Below are positions 1 to 9,950 of a stretch of DNA of 64,000 nt, piece by piece. Origin of the DNA: Yoonia sp. (GTDB taxonomy: Bacteria; Pseudomonadota; Alphaproteobacteria; Rhodobacterales; Rhodobacteraceae); the NCBI GenBank assembly GCA_023955335.1, contig JAGSGF010000004.1, forward strand, positions 1 through 64,000, written 5' to 3'. The stretch's first letter is position 1, and every line of letters starts with the position of its first letter. The translations under genes and the position numbers were made by a program. A model generated the notes under the pieces. It saw only the letters and a list, made by a program, of their open reading frames with translations. It ran no database searches and was not told where the DNA came from.

Positions 1-2
1 CA

Positions 3-320
3 GTGTCCGAACTATCCGATGCGCCGGGCATGACCAAAGCACCTGTTGGCCCTGATCGTGGCAGCATTTCTGAACACGACCTTAAGGCACAAGCCGCGAC
101 AACCTTTGCGGATGCAATCCTTGATGTTCTGAAGGGCGCGCACGACAAAGACGCATTTCAGAAGCTCATATTAATCGCCTCGCCCACAATGTTGGGCATT
201 TTGCGCCAGCGTATGCCGCGCCCGATAAGTGACGTCATACGCGCCGAGATTGCCAAGAATTTAACGCAAATACCGCTCGCTGATCTGCCTGCACATCTGG
301 CGGATGTTATCGCCGTCTAG
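3..320 (+). CDS. Host attachment protein family (protein required for attachment to host cells), 5' end probably cut by window edge
   Basis: C-terminal half resembles the Host_attach family (KLILIASPTMLGILR..., EIAKNLTQIPLADLPAHL); GTG at window edge so the true start may lie upstream. Confidence 0.7.
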   Translation: MSELSDAPGMTKAPVGPDRGSISEHDLKAQAATTFADAILDVLKGAHDKDAFQKLILIASPTMLGILRQRMPRPISDVIRAEIAKNLTQIPLADLPAHLADVIAV

Positions 321-1030
321 GGGTGAAAAAAACGGCCGACGGCAAACGCAAGTGTGGCGGCGGTTCCGCCAATCAGCAAGGTCTCTATGCCCGACCGCCA
401 CCATTGCGCCAGCGACCAGCGCGACTTTATCGTGCCAATGCCAAAGAACGTCAGCGCCGCCGCCGCGATCGACCATGAAAACGGGTCATTTAATCCAATC
501 AGATAGGGCAGCATAGGCAACAGACCTGCGGCCACAAACGCGGCAAAGATCACAATCGCGGCCTGAAGCGGCTTTGGATCTGTCGGCGGCAGTCCGTATT
601 CTTCAGATAACATCATTGAAATCCATTGGTGCTTGTCGGCGCTGATCATCACGCCCGCCTGTTGCAGAACCTGCCCATGCAGCCCCTTGCGCGCAAGAAT
701 TTGATCAAGCTCGTCCATCTCGCCCTGAGGGTTTGTGCGGATATGATGTTCCTCTACAGCCCAGAGCCTTTGACGGTCATCAGCCACCGCCTTTGTGCCT
801 GCATAGTTGCCTGCGGCCATGGAAAATCCGTCGGCCACGACATTCGCCAGCCCAAGCGCCACAACGATCCCTGCGGGCAGCCCTGCGCCTTGCACGCCTG
901 CGACAATTGCGAATGTGGTCACGGTTCCGTCAATGCCGCCAAAAATCGCGTCACGCAGCCGCCCACTGTCGTTTTGCGCATCAAGGCGGGCGGCAATCTC
1001 GGCGTGGGTATGACCATGTTCAAGCATCAT
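317..1030 (-). CDS. VIT1/CCC1 family transporter
   Basis: RDAIFGGIDGTVTTFAIVAGVQGAGL... with ADGFSMAAGNYAG and C-terminal hydrophobic helices, typical of VIT family. Confidence 0.85.
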   Translation of the reverse strand: MMLEHGHTHAEIAARLDAQNDSGRLRDAIFGGIDGTVTTFAIVAGVQGAGLPAGIVVALGLANVVADGFSMAAGNYAGTKAVADDRQRLWAVEEHHIRTNPQGEMDELDQILARKGLHGQVLQQAGVMISADKHQWISMMLSEEYGLPPTDPKPLQAAIVIFAAFVAAGLLPMLPYLIGLNDPFSWSIAAAALTFFGIGTIKSRWSLAQWWRSGIETLLIGGTAATLAFAVGRFFHP

Positions 1031-3611
1031 TATGTGTCCTTTTCAAACGGATGGTTTTTACAATCTCGGGCGCGATGACCAGCGGCAAGGTCATTAGTCC
1101 GATCACTTGCCATTGCGCCCAGCCAAGGGCAGTTGTGTGCAAAAGGGTCTGCAAAGGGGGCCAATAAACGGCAGCAACCTGTGCGCCCAATGTGGCGGTG
1201 AGCGCCAGCAACAAAAACGGATTGGAAAACCATCCAATGTGCCAACACGGGGCCCGCAGCGACCGAAATGCAAAGACGCTGAATTTTTCAAAAAAGACCA
1301 TCGCCGTGAATGCGGCCGTCCGCGCAAGGGTTTCGTCAATCTCTAAAAGCGTCCAGAAAATCCACAGACTACTTAGCCCGGTATAAAGCCCAAAGACCGC
1401 AATCAGTGCGATCCCCGACCACCCCAAGATAGGCGCGTTCATCGGGCGTGGCGGTTCGCGCATCTGACCTTTCTCGGGTTTTTCAAGCCCCAGCGCGACC
1501 GCAGTTAACCCGTCAGTGATGAGGTTCATCCACAAAATCTGTGTGGCCAGAAAAATTAGCGGCCCGCCGACCACGATGTTACACACAAGGGCGATCACCT
1601 CGCCCGCATTTGACGACAGCAGATAGCGGACAAATTTGCGCAGGTTGTCAAACTGCCGCCGACCTTCGCGCATGGCCGTGATAATTGTCGCAAAATTATC
1701 GTCCAGCAGCACAAGATCAGAAGCGTCTTTGGCAACATCTGTGCCTCTGATCCCCATCGCGATCCCGATATCCGCCTGTTCCAGAGCGGGGGCGTCATTG
1801 ACCCCATCGCCTGTCATCGCCACGATCTGACCCTTGGCCTGCAGTAATGCTACGATGCGCATTTTATCGGCAGGTTCGGCGCGCGCGATCAAGGTGTCGT
1901 CGTCCAAGGCGCGGCTAAGGTCGTCATCACTAAGCCCGACAGCATCGCAGTGGGTCATCGTTGTCCCCAGATGCAGGCCAATGCTTCGCGCAATCGCCTT
2001 GGCCGTCACAGCACCGTCGCCTGTGATCATGATGATGCGCGTGCCAGCGCCGTGGGCTTGGGCAACCGCTGCCGGAATTTCAGGGCGGGGCGGGTCGATG
2101 ATGCCGACAAGACCCAAGAACACCAGATTTTCTTCGCTCAGCGTGCTGTCGGGTGCAGGGCTTGCAGCGAGTGCCAAAACACGCTGGCCCTGGCTTGCCA
2201 TTTGGGCATATGCGGCCGCGATTTTGCTGCGGATTTGGTCGGTCATTGGCGCGGGGCCGTCTGCGCCTGCGACGGTCGTGCACAGCGTGCTTAACCGTTC
2301 TGGCGCGCCTTTGGTGAATATCATTGGCCCCTGCGGCGTTGTCCGCAGAATGCTCATGCGTTTCTGGTTACTGTTGAACGGAACCTCGTCGATGATTGTT
2401 GTGGGGGAGGGCACGTCTGCCCAGCCCTTATAGGCAAGGGTCAGCAATGCGCCCTCGGTTGGGCTGCCGGTCATGGTCCAACCACCTGTATCATGGGCAA
2501 GGGTCGCATGGGTGCAGCCTGCGCAAACCGCAAGCAACTTAGCGAGCAGCGGGTCGTTTGACGCACGGCGTTTGTCGCCCTCCACTGCGATAAAACCCGC
2601 CGGATCATAGCCGGTCCCTGTCACCTGATACGATTGACCCAATGTCCAAATCTCGGTCGCAGTCATCTTGTTTTCGGTCAAGGTGCCGGTCTTGTCAGTG
2701 CAGATTACCGATGCGGCACCCAAGGTCTCGACGGCTTGCAACCTGCGTGTCAGCGCGTTTTTCCGGACCAAGGCCGCCGCACCCAAGGCGATTGTGATTG
2801 TCACAACCGCAGGTAACCCTTCGGGCACCATCGCCACTGCAAGCGATATTGCAGTCATAAACATCTCGGCCATGGGCCTTCCGCGAAGCGCACCCACCAA
2901 CATGATCAGGGCTGCAATGGCCATGGCGATGGCCCCTAGCTGCTGGGCCAGTGTTCCAAGCTGTATTTGCAAATGCGTCTGGCGTGGCGCAATCGCCCCC
3001 GTCATCTCTGCAATCTGCCCAAAGCGCGTCTTGGTACCAATCGCGGTGACACGCGCCATCCCGCGGCCTTCAACGATGTTTGTTCCTAGATAAAGAGGCG
3101 CGGCTTGGGTGTCTTTGAGCACCGACATCGACTCGCCTGTCAGCGCGCTTTCGTCCGCAGACAGGATCGTTTGCTCAACCAAAGTTGCATCTGCCGGAAC
3201 ACGGTCACCAGCCGCGACAATGATGATATCGTCCGGCACAAGATCACGCGCGGGGATTTGTACCTGAACGCCATCACGTATCGCAGTGGCTTGCGGTGAC
3301 ATCATATTGCGCAGCGCCTGCATGGCGTTCTCTGCCCGCCATTCCTGCACAAAGCCCAAAACGCCGTTCAGCAAAATCACAACGCCAATTGCAATTGTGT
3401 CAATCCGCTCACCTACGACAAAGGCGATCACGGCAGCCGCGATTAAGATCAGGACCAAAATATTGGTAAACTGGCGCAGAAGGATGCCAACGGGCGACGG
3501 CCCCTTGGCTTGAGGCAACTCATTCCAACCATGCTTGTCATGCAACACAGCCGCTTGCGGTGTCGTCAGTCCGTTTTTTAAATCATCACTCATGATGACA
3601 AAATCTGTCAT
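1020..3611 (-). CDS. Cation-translocating P-type ATPase (P2 / calcium-type)
   Basis: DKTGTLTENKM phosphorylation motif, TGES, PEGLPAVVTI, TGDGVNDAPAL; 863 aa; alternative start at 3593 (MSDDLKNG). Confidence 0.9.
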   Translation of the reverse strand: MTDFVIMSDDLKNGLTTPQAAVLHDKHGWNELPQAKGPSPVGILLRQFTNILVLILIAAAVIAFVVGERIDTIAIGVVILLNGVLGFVQEWRAENAMQALRNMMSPQATAIRDGVQVQIPARDLVPDDIIIVAAGDRVPADATLVEQTILSADESALTGESMSVLKDTQAAPLYLGTNIVEGRGMARVTAIGTKTRFGQIAEMTGAIAPRQTHLQIQLGTLAQQLGAIAMAIAALIMLVGALRGRPMAEMFMTAISLAVAMVPEGLPAVVTITIALGAAALVRKNALTRRLQAVETLGAASVICTDKTGTLTENKMTATEIWTLGQSYQVTGTGYDPAGFIAVEGDKRRASNDPLLAKLLAVCAGCTHATLAHDTGGWTMTGSPTEGALLTLAYKGWADVPSPTTIIDEVPFNSNQKRMSILRTTPQGPMIFTKGAPERLSTLCTTVAGADGPAPMTDQIRSKIAAAYAQMASQGQRVLALAASPAPDSTLSEENLVFLGLVGIIDPPRPEIPAAVAQAHGAGTRIIMITGDGAVTAKAIARSIGLHLGTTMTHCDAVGLSDDDLSRALDDDTLIARAEPADKMRIVALLQAKGQIVAMTGDGVNDAPALEQADIGIAMGIRGTDVAKDASDLVLLDDNFATIITAMREGRRQFDNLRKFVRYLLSSNAGEVIALVCNIVVGGPLIFLATQILWMNLITDGLTAVALGLEKPEKGQMREPPRPMNAPILGWSGIALIAVFGLYTGLSSLWIFWTLLEIDETLARTAAFTAMVFFEKFSVFAFRSLRAPCWHIGWFSNPFLLLALTATLGAQVAAVYWPPLQTLLHTTALGWAQWQVIGLMTLPLVIAPEIVKTIRLKRTHNDA

Positions 3612-3627
3612 CTGGCGCGTTCAAACA

Positions 3628-3641
3628 TTGATACATGTCAA
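3628..3641. promoter_or_regulatory. FNR/FnrL-type box TTGAT-ACAT-GTCAA
   Basis: Matches TTGAY-N4-RTCAA; centre about 66 nt upstream of phasin ATG (3701). Confidence 0.7.
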
Positions 3642-3700
3642 TGCCGGGTCCGGAAAACCAGTTAGAATTCCGAACAGATAATTCAGAATTGGAGACGTTG

Positions 3701-4063
3701 ATGGCCAAGACATCACATGAAACATCTGTGGTTGATGATGCTGTCGCTTTGGGTGAAGTGGCGATGGGCAACCTCGAAGATGCGGGCCTTGGGCCGCTAC
3801 GCTGGTTAGGCGCCGCGTGGTTTGAAACTGCCACTAAGATGAATAACGAGGTTTTGCGCTTTGTTGCTGACCGCATCAAAGAAGACGTCAAAACCCAACA
3901 CGCCCTGCTGCATTGTAAAAATGCAAAAGACCTGCAGGACGCCCAGCTTGCGTTTTTGAAAACGGCGCATGATCAATACACGATCGAAACCGGCAAAATT
4001 GTAAATCTGGGAATGGAGATGATCCCAAGTGGGAAAAAGGGCACCAAAACCATTCCAATCTAA
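3701..4063 (+). CDS. Phasin family protein
   Basis: Small amphipathic protein (LRWLGAAWFETATKMNNEVLRFVADRIKEDVKTQHALLHCKNAKDLQDAQLAFLKTAHDQY); GGAG upstream of ATG 3701; ORF extends to 3635. Confidence 0.7.
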   Translation: MAKTSHETSVVDDAVALGEVAMGNLEDAGLGPLRWLGAAWFETATKMNNEVLRFVADRIKEDVKTQHALLHCKNAKDLQDAQLAFLKTAHDQYTIETGKIVNLGMEMIPSGKKGTKTIPI

Positions 4064-4147
4064 GACAGTTGGACATATCTGAAATGTTAGCGGACCGGCG
4101 GCATCCTGCCCCTTTTCCAATCGATGGCGCAGCAAATGGAGCACGCA

Positions 4148-4552
4148 ATGTTTAAGGTAATCGTTGTTGGGTACGACGGATCCGATCCGTCCGTCAGGGC
4201 GCTCGAGACCGCGTGCGAACTGACCAAAGTTCATCAAAGCGAGCTGCATCTTGTGCATTCTCCAGAACTGTCGGCTTCGGAGGTCACATTTGGCGTGGAC
4301 GCCCCTGTTAACGGGCGGCAAGCCATGCAAGACGCGGTCGATATCGGGGCGGCAATGGGTGTGACACCCGCCAGCACGACGATAGGTACTGGAACGCCTT
4401 GTGAAGAGATCATGAACATTGTTGATCTTTATGAAGGCGAGCTCATTGTCACGGGGCGTCGCGGGTTGGGCGGTGTTGGCGGATTGGTCTTGGGCAGCAC
4501 ATCGCAAAAGCTTGCGCAGGCTGCTAAATGTGTGTGCATGACCGTCGCATAA
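4148..4552 (+). CDS. Universal stress protein
   Basis: FKVIVVGYDGSDPS...ELIVTGRRGLGGVGGLVLGSTSQKLAQAAKCVCMTV; classic USP G-2x-G-9x-G(S/T) motif. Confidence 0.9.
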   Translation: MFKVIVVGYDGSDPSVRALETACELTKVHQSELHLVHSPELSASEVTFGVDAPVNGRQAMQDAVDIGAAMGVTPASTTIGTGTPCEEIMNIVDLYEGELIVTGRRGLGGVGGLVLGSTSQKLAQAAKCVCMTVA

Positions 4553-4570
4553 CAACAGCCATGTCACGGC

Positions 4571-5452
4571 TTACAGCTTATTGATTGGCACCTTCAGGCG
4601 CGCATTTCCGTCCGCGTCTTTTGGCAATTCACCTGCGCGCATGTTCACCTGAAGCGATGGGATAATCAGCCTTGGAACAGCAAGCTGGGCGTCACGTTCG
4701 GTGCGCAGTTTCACGAATGCCTCGCGGCTTTGCCCGTGACCCACATGAATATTATGGGCCTTTTCTTCGCCAACGGTTGTCTCCCATTTGAAATCACGCC
4801 CGTCGGGGCCATAATCATGGCACATATACAGCCGCATATCATCGGGCAGGGCCAGCACCTTTTGAATGCTGTCATAAAGCTGCCCTGCATCACCACCCGG
4901 GAAATCCGCGCGTGCAGAGCCACCATCAGGCATGAAAAGCGTGTCACCGACAAAGCACGCATTCCCGATCACATGCACCATACAGGCAGGCGTATGGCCG
5001 GGCGTTGCAATCGTAAACCCTTGCATATCCCCGATCTGATAGGTGTCCCCGTCTTTGAACAATGCGTCAAACTGCGATCCGTCGCGTTGAAATTCTGTGC
5101 CTTCGTTAAACACCTTGCCAAACGTATCCTGCACCACCGTGATCTGATCGCCGACCCCAATTTTCCCACCCAGTTTTTGCTGGATATAAGGGGCGGCACT
5201 GAGGTGGTCGGCATGCACGTGGGTTTCGATGATCCAATCAAGTGTCAGATCGCGGCGTTCAACCTCTGCGATGATCGCGTTCGCACCATCAAACGTGATG
5301 CGCCCAGCGGCGTAATCAATATCCATCACGCTATCAATGATCGCGCAATGATCCCCGTCGGGGTCATTCACAATATAGCTGATCGTGTTGGTCGCCGCGT
5401 CAAAGAACGCCGACACATGAGGTTTGACGTTCATATTGATGGGGTAGGGCAT
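4571..5452 (-). CDS. MBL fold metallo-hydrolase (persulfide dioxygenase/ETHE1-like)
   Basis: ETHVHADHLSAAPYIQQKLGGKIGVG, TPGHTPACM, GDTLF, YMCHDYG motifs; start MPYPINMNVKP. Confidence 0.8.
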   Translation of the reverse strand: MPYPINMNVKPHVSAFFDAATNTISYIVNDPDGDHCAIIDSVMDIDYAAGRITFDGANAIIAEVERRDLTLDWIIETHVHADHLSAAPYIQQKLGGKIGVGDQITVVQDTFGKVFNEGTEFQRDGSQFDALFKDGDTYQIGDMQGFTIATPGHTPACMVHVIGNACFVGDTLFMPDGGSARADFPGGDAGQLYDSIQKVLALPDDMRLYMCHDYGPDGRDFKWETTVGEEKAHNIHVGHGQSREAFVKLRTERDAQLAVPRLIIPSLQVNMRAGELPKDADGNARLKVPINKL

Positions 5453-5478
5453 GGGGTTTCCTTCTGATTTCGCACGCG

Positions 5479-5817
5479 TCATTGGCGACGTTCGCCGCCT
5501 GCTGATGCCGCGCAATCCTTGCAAACCGGCGCGTAAAGAACGGCCTCTAGGCGGGCCTCTGAAATAGGGTCACCGCATGTTTGACAGACACCGTATGTGC
5601 CGTTTTCAATGCGCGTTAGGGCCGCGTTCAACAGGCGGATCTCTTGTTGGTGCGCTTGGCCAATTCCTTCAAGGACCTCGTCATCTTCAAGGTCGATTGC
5701 CTGATCATTCAGATCGGCAAGCAGCGGTTGATCAAGATCTTTCTTGATCCGTTGCAGGTGGTCGGCCAATTCCGTGATACGGTCATTAATCCGCGTTTCA
5801 AAATGTTCGAGGTCCAT
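5479..5817 (-). CDS. TraR/DksA family zinc-finger transcriptional regulator
   Basis: GVCQTCGDPISEARLEAVLYAPVCKDCA zinc finger; AAGGAG SD before MDLEHFETR. Confidence 0.85.
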   Translation of the reverse strand: MDLEHFETRINDRITELADHLQRIKKDLDQPLLADLNDQAIDLEDDEVLEGIGQAHQQEIRLLNAALTRIENGTYGVCQTCGDPISEARLEAVLYAPVCKDCAASAGGERRQ

Positions 5818-5871
5818 AAGATGCTCCTTGTGGGGGTTTGGTATAGCTTGCATCCCCCACCAGAAATCCGA

Positions 5872-5885
5872 TTGACCAAAATCAA
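5872..5885. promoter_or_regulatory. FNR-type box TTGAC-CAAA-ATCAA
   Basis: Full match to TTGAY-N4-RTCAA; centre about 61 nt upstream of DksA-like ATG (5817, minus strand). Confidence 0.7.
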
Positions 5886-5890
5886 TCCAG

Positions 5891-6502
5891 TTAACGTGCA
5901 GTCGCCGTCGTCCAGCTTACAATCTCACCAAGCAGATCATCCATGACCATCTGAAATCCGGTCACAACCGGATGAACCTGATCGCTGTTGATCGATGCGT
6001 CGCCCGAAAAGCTGCGTGTGCCAAGGACCCGCTGATCACGGTCGCGCAACACAGTCAGATCAAACGACAGGCGCACGGTGATTGTATCATCTGCGCCAAT
6101 GTCGACACCAAAGCGGTCAATGCGCGTTAGCAAAACCATGTCCGGCACAGGGCCCGCCCCTTGCGCGCCAACAAATCCGAACCTGCGGCCCGCACTGAGC
6201 GATTGGATAATCACAGATTGGATCATCAACTGTGCCTCATCCGCCCAGCGGGCGTCAGGCAAGTAGGACACAGACTGGGGGCCTTGCTTGACCAATATGC
6301 GGTCTGTTGCAATCGCGGCAGGGGCCGCAGGTTCCACAACCAGCAACGTGATCCGCGACCGTGAGGCCGCAGATCCGCTGACAATCGGTTGTAATTCATA
6401 GGTCGCAAGCGGCGTTGCTGCTTGGTTGAGGGTGGCCAAAGCGGCACATCCGGGCAATGTCATCAGGCCCAGGAAAAATACAGAACGCGATAGTAATGTC
6501 AT
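5891..6502 (-). CDS. ABC-type transport auxiliary lipoprotein (PqiC/MlaB-associated type)
   Basis: Lipobox LMTLPGC; YELQP.... domain; last gene of Mla/MCE operon. Confidence 0.75.
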   Translation of the reverse strand: MTLLSRSVFFLGLMTLPGCAALATLNQAATPLATYELQPIVSGSAASRSRITLLVVEPAAPAAIATDRILVKQGPQSVSYLPDARWADEAQLMIQSVIIQSLSAGRRFGFVGAQGAGPVPDMVLLTRIDRFGVDIGADDTITVRLSFDLTVLRDRDQRVLGTRSFSGDASINSDQVHPVVTGFQMVMDDLLGEIVSWTTATAR

Positions 6503-6506
6503 CTTT

Positions 6507-7661
6507 TTACCTCCGGTAATCAGGAACGCGGTTATCAAGTAAGAAGCCCGTCGGGTCGCGGCTTATGTTGCGCACAACGTCACTGATCGCGCCGACAAGC
6601 GTGCGGGCCTCGCTGCTCAATCGGCCGATGTCACGTAGGCCAGGAGTGGCGGCTGTGATGGCAGCGCGGGCCTCGGCGACACCTGCGCGCAAGTCTGTCA
6701 AAATGAACGGTACATCGGCTTTGATCGCAGCCATGGTTTGTGTGATGGCGGCCAGTGCCGTCCGGGCATCAGTGATAGCCGGGCCGATATCTGTGGCGAT
6801 AATAGCGTCGGTCCGCGAGAGAACCTGCTCTGCGCTAAGCAACGCCTGATCCGCGATTTGCAACGTGTTTGGGATGGCGGCAAATGCGTCGTTTGCGGCC
6901 GTAATCACAGGCTTCAATGCTTGCAGGCTTTCGTCTGCGGTCTCAAAGGTTTTTGACACGGAGCCAAGGGTTGTATCGATACCTGCCAAGGTCGCCGTCG
7001 CCGCTTCGCCAATCTCATCCAGCGATTGGGTAAACACCGACACCTCGTCCACAGCCGCGCTCAGGGTTGCAGACATGTCCGAAAAATCGGTCAGCGCGGC
7101 ATCCAGCCGTGCGGTGGCTCCGTCCACGTTTTCTAAAATGCGGCGCACATAGGCTTGATTTTCGGGGCCAGTCGCCGTTTCAAGTTGCTTGATCAGCGTT
7201 GCTGCATCACCCAACAGATCAGGGGCTGACCTGACCAGAGACTGCAACGACGAAGGCCGCGACATGATGATCGGTGGGCCGTCTGCCTGTGGCGTCAAAA
7301 GCGCGGCACCTGATGATCCACTTGATAGGGCGATATATGCAACGCCCGTCACCCCTTGAGATTCCAACTGCGCCACGGTGTCCACGGTGATGGGCGTGGT
7401 CGCATCAATTTCAACCGCGACATAGACCTTGCTGGGGTCCTGTTCCCAGATGCGGATGGCCACAACACGGCCCACCCCAACCCCGTTGAACAATACATCC
7501 GCAGATTGGTTAAGGCCCGACACATCGTCGAACAAAACCCCGTATTGCGCATATTGCCGGTCGATCTGAACGCTTGCGAGCCAGACAAAAAAACCGAGAC
7601 CACCAAGAATGCCAAATAATGTAAACAAACCAACGACGATGAAATGTGCGCGGGTTTCCAT
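6507..7661 (-). CDS. MlaD/MCE family protein
   Basis: Single N-terminal TM then MCE domain (VLFDDVSGLNQSADVLFNGVGVGRV); long helical C-terminus. Confidence 0.85.
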   Translation of the reverse strand: METRAHFIVVGLFTLFGILGGLGFFVWLASVQIDRQYAQYGVLFDDVSGLNQSADVLFNGVGVGRVVAIRIWEQDPSKVYVAVEIDATTPITVDTVAQLESQGVTGVAYIALSSGSSGAALLTPQADGPPIIMSRPSSLQSLVRSAPDLLGDAATLIKQLETATGPENQAYVRRILENVDGATARLDAALTDFSDMSATLSAAVDEVSVFTQSLDEIGEAATATLAGIDTTLGSVSKTFETADESLQALKPVITAANDAFAAIPNTLQIADQALLSAEQVLSRTDAIIATDIGPAITDARTALAAITQTMAAIKADVPFILTDLRAGVAEARAAITAATPGLRDIGRLSSEARTLVGAISDVVRNISRDPTGFLLDNRVPDYRR

Positions 7662-8440
7662 CAGTTTGCCTTTGCTTGGGCGCGGGCTGCGCGGGCGCGC
7701 GGGCCTTTGAAATACGCCTGTACCCACGGATGATCGATGTCTTGCATTTGCGCCATCGTCCCGACTGCAATCACACGGCCTTCTGCAAGCACCGCGATCC
7801 GGTCACAGATCGCGTGCAAGCTATCGAGGTCATGGGTTACCATAAATACGGTCAATCCCAACGCGTGGCGCAGTTGTGCGATAAGGCTGTCAAACGCGGC
7901 TGCCCCAATCGGGTCCAGCCCGGCTGTTGGTTCATCCAAAAACACGATCTCGGGGTCAAGGGCGATGGCACGGGCAAACCCCGCCCGCTTGCGCATCCCA
8001 CCAGATAATTCTGACGGCATTTTCAGCAATGCATTGTCGGGCAATCCGACCATACGGACCTTAATCGCGGCCAACGCGGCGCGGGTTTGCGGCATCAGGT
8101 CGAGCTGCTCGCGCATCGGGGCCTCGACGTTCTGTTGCACGTTAAGTGACGAAAACAGCGCCCCGCCTTGAAACATCACTCCCCAGCGTCTTCGCAAGGA
8201 CCGGTATTCCTCGGGGCCTGTGTCGCGCACGTTTTCCCCAAAAACGGTGATATCTCCCGCCACAGGTTTCAACAAGCCGACCACCTCGTGCAACAGCACC
8301 GATTTTCCGGTACCGGACCCGCCAACCACGCCAATGATCTCACCGCGCTGCACATCAAGGTCAAGACCGTCATGCACGGTATGCTTGCCAAACCGCGTCA
8401 CAAGACCGCGTACACGAATAATCGGTGCCTCGGACATCAC
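7661..8440 (-). CDS. ABC transporter ATP-binding protein (MlaF-like)
   Basis: GGSGTGKSVLL Walker A, LSGGMRKRAGFARAIALDPEIVFLDEPTAGLDP. Confidence 0.9.
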   Translation of the reverse strand: MMSEAPIIRVRGLVTRFGKHTVHDGLDLDVQRGEIIGVVGGSGTGKSVLLHEVVGLLKPVAGDITVFGENVRDTGPEEYRSLRRRWGVMFQGGALFSSLNVQQNVEAPMREQLDLMPQTRAALAAIKVRMVGLPDNALLKMPSELSGGMRKRAGFARAIALDPEIVFLDEPTAGLDPIGAAAFDSLIAQLRHALGLTVFMVTHDLDSLHAICDRIAVLAEGRVIAVGTMAQMQDIDHPWVQAYFKGPRARAARAQAKAN

Positions 8441-9564
8441 ACCCCCAAGACCGCAAAAAAGATCGAGAAAAGCGCGTCCGTTGTGATCACCAGAAAGATC
8501 GCCAAGACGACGGATGTCGACGTCAAATGCCCCAAAGATTCGGCGTCACCACCAACCTGCATACCTTCAAAGCACCCCACGATTCCGATGATCAGCGCAA
8601 AAAACGGGGCTTTGATCACCCCAACCCCCAAGTGCCAGGCGCTGGTGTTACTGACCAACCGCGATTGAAATACGCTCGGTGATACACCCAGCTCGATCCA
8701 TGACATCAACGCGCCCCCCACAAGGCCTGCCAAATTTGCGATAATGCCCAGAACTGGCAGTACCAAAATAAGCGCCAAGACACGCGGGACCACCAAGACT
8801 GTGATAGGATCAAGGCCGATGGTGCGCATTGCGTCTATTTCTTGGCGCATTTTCATTGATCCGATGGCGGCTGTAAATGCAGATCCGGACCGGCCAGCCA
8901 CGATAATTGCGGTCAGCAGGATGCCCAATTCACGCAAGATCGAAATCGCGATAAGATCAACGACAAACACCTCTGCCCCGAATTGACGCAATTGCGCCGC
9001 TCCTTGAAACGCCAGCACAACACCGATCAGAAACGCCATCAATGCCACAATGGGGACAGCATTCAATCCGACTTGATGCATATGATGGGTCAATGCGGTC
9101 CATCTAATCCGGGAGGGATGCAGCGCCAGCTTTGCAAGTGTCGCGACCACCGCGCCCAGAAACCCGACAATCGCCATTATTTTATGCAAAGCGAGAACAG
9201 CCTTGCGCCCAATCAGTGCGATCCCATCGGTCATAGTGATGTGAGGCAAAGGCGCAGCCACCGCTTGTGGCATATTAAGCCGCAATGTTTCGATCAGGGC
9301 GCTTTGCGGTTTGCTTGCCCCCGTAATTAGGGGGAATAAGCCCTCGTCCTGCAGCCGCCTTTCGAGCGATACCACCGCCCAAGCGCCTGCAGTATCAAGC
9401 CGCGCGACATTGCTAAGATCAATCGTGTCAGCGGACCCATGCATCACATCAAGCGTCTCGACATTGCTAATCAGCACATCGCCAGCAAACACAAAGCGAC
9501 GGTCCACAAGCTCTAGCCGCGCCGGTTGGCCGTCACTGGCAAGAAAAGCGGTGCGATCAGGCAT
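8437..9564 (-). CDS. MlaE family ABC transporter permease with N-terminal STAS-like domain
   Basis: MlaE permease core (GRSGSAFTAAIGSMKMRQEIDAMRTIGLDP), N-terminal STAS-like segment (DTIDLSNVARLDTAGAWAVV). Confidence 0.9.
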   Translation of the reverse strand: MPDRTAFLASDGQPARLELVDRRFVFAGDVLISNVETLDVMHGSADTIDLSNVARLDTAGAWAVVSLERRLQDEGLFPLITGASKPQSALIETLRLNMPQAVAAPLPHITMTDGIALIGRKAVLALHKIMAIVGFLGAVVATLAKLALHPSRIRWTALTHHMHQVGLNAVPIVALMAFLIGVVLAFQGAAQLRQFGAEVFVVDLIAISILRELGILLTAIIVAGRSGSAFTAAIGSMKMRQEIDAMRTIGLDPITVLVVPRVLALILVLPVLGIIANLAGLVGGALMSWIELGVSPSVFQSRLVSNTSAWHLGVGVIKAPFFALIIGIVGCFEGMQVGGDAESLGHLTSTSVVLAIFLVITTDALFSIFFAVLGV

Positions 9565-9645
9565 GATGGGAAGGTGTCCTCTGCACGTGCGTCGATTTAA
9601 GCTGCGCACTCCTCTGGCAGCCTATGCAGCAGTGTCTGCCTCGTT

Positions 9646-9659
9646 TTGACAAAGATCAA
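9646..9659. promoter_or_regulatory. FNR-type box TTGAC-AAAG-ATCAA
   Basis: Full match to TTGAY-N4-RTCAA upstream of mlaE-like gene (minus strand). Confidence 0.65.
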
Positions 9660-9881
9660 TGGTGATAGGGACGTCGTAGATATGTTAAATTTGGCATCCG
9701 TAGGTGTCGTTGGGGCCTTTTTGTTTGGAATGTTGTACCACGATGGTGCGGCGATTTTCACCGTCTCCATGGCGTAGATCGTAGCCCGGCGTTTCCCGCA
9801 GTGGGTTTAATTTTTTTGACCCATTATCACAGAGATTACGATGATACGTACGGCGTGCGGAATCCTGTCAAAGATCAAAAA

Positions 9882-9895
9882 TTGATCTAGATCAG
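9882..9895. promoter_or_regulatory. FNR-type box TTGAT-CTAG-ATCAG
   Basis: One mismatch to TTGATN4ATCAA; centre about 62 nt upstream of usp ATG (9951). Confidence 0.65.
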
Positions 9896-9950
9896 AGCAA
9901 TTATGGTCCGGCGCGATAACATGACACCATTCCAAACGGAGGATAGAACT

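Noticed and set aside
1834-2433. 199-aa plus-strand ORF inside the P-type ATPase gene
   Set aside because: Antisense shadow of a strongly supported P-type ATPase; no recognisable motif
3806-4567. 253-aa minus-strand ORF over phasin and usp
   Set aside because: Spans two well-supported plus-strand genes, no family resemblance
4730-5467. 245-aa plus-strand ORF
   Set aside because: Antisense to the MBL hydrolase; composition typical of a shadow frame
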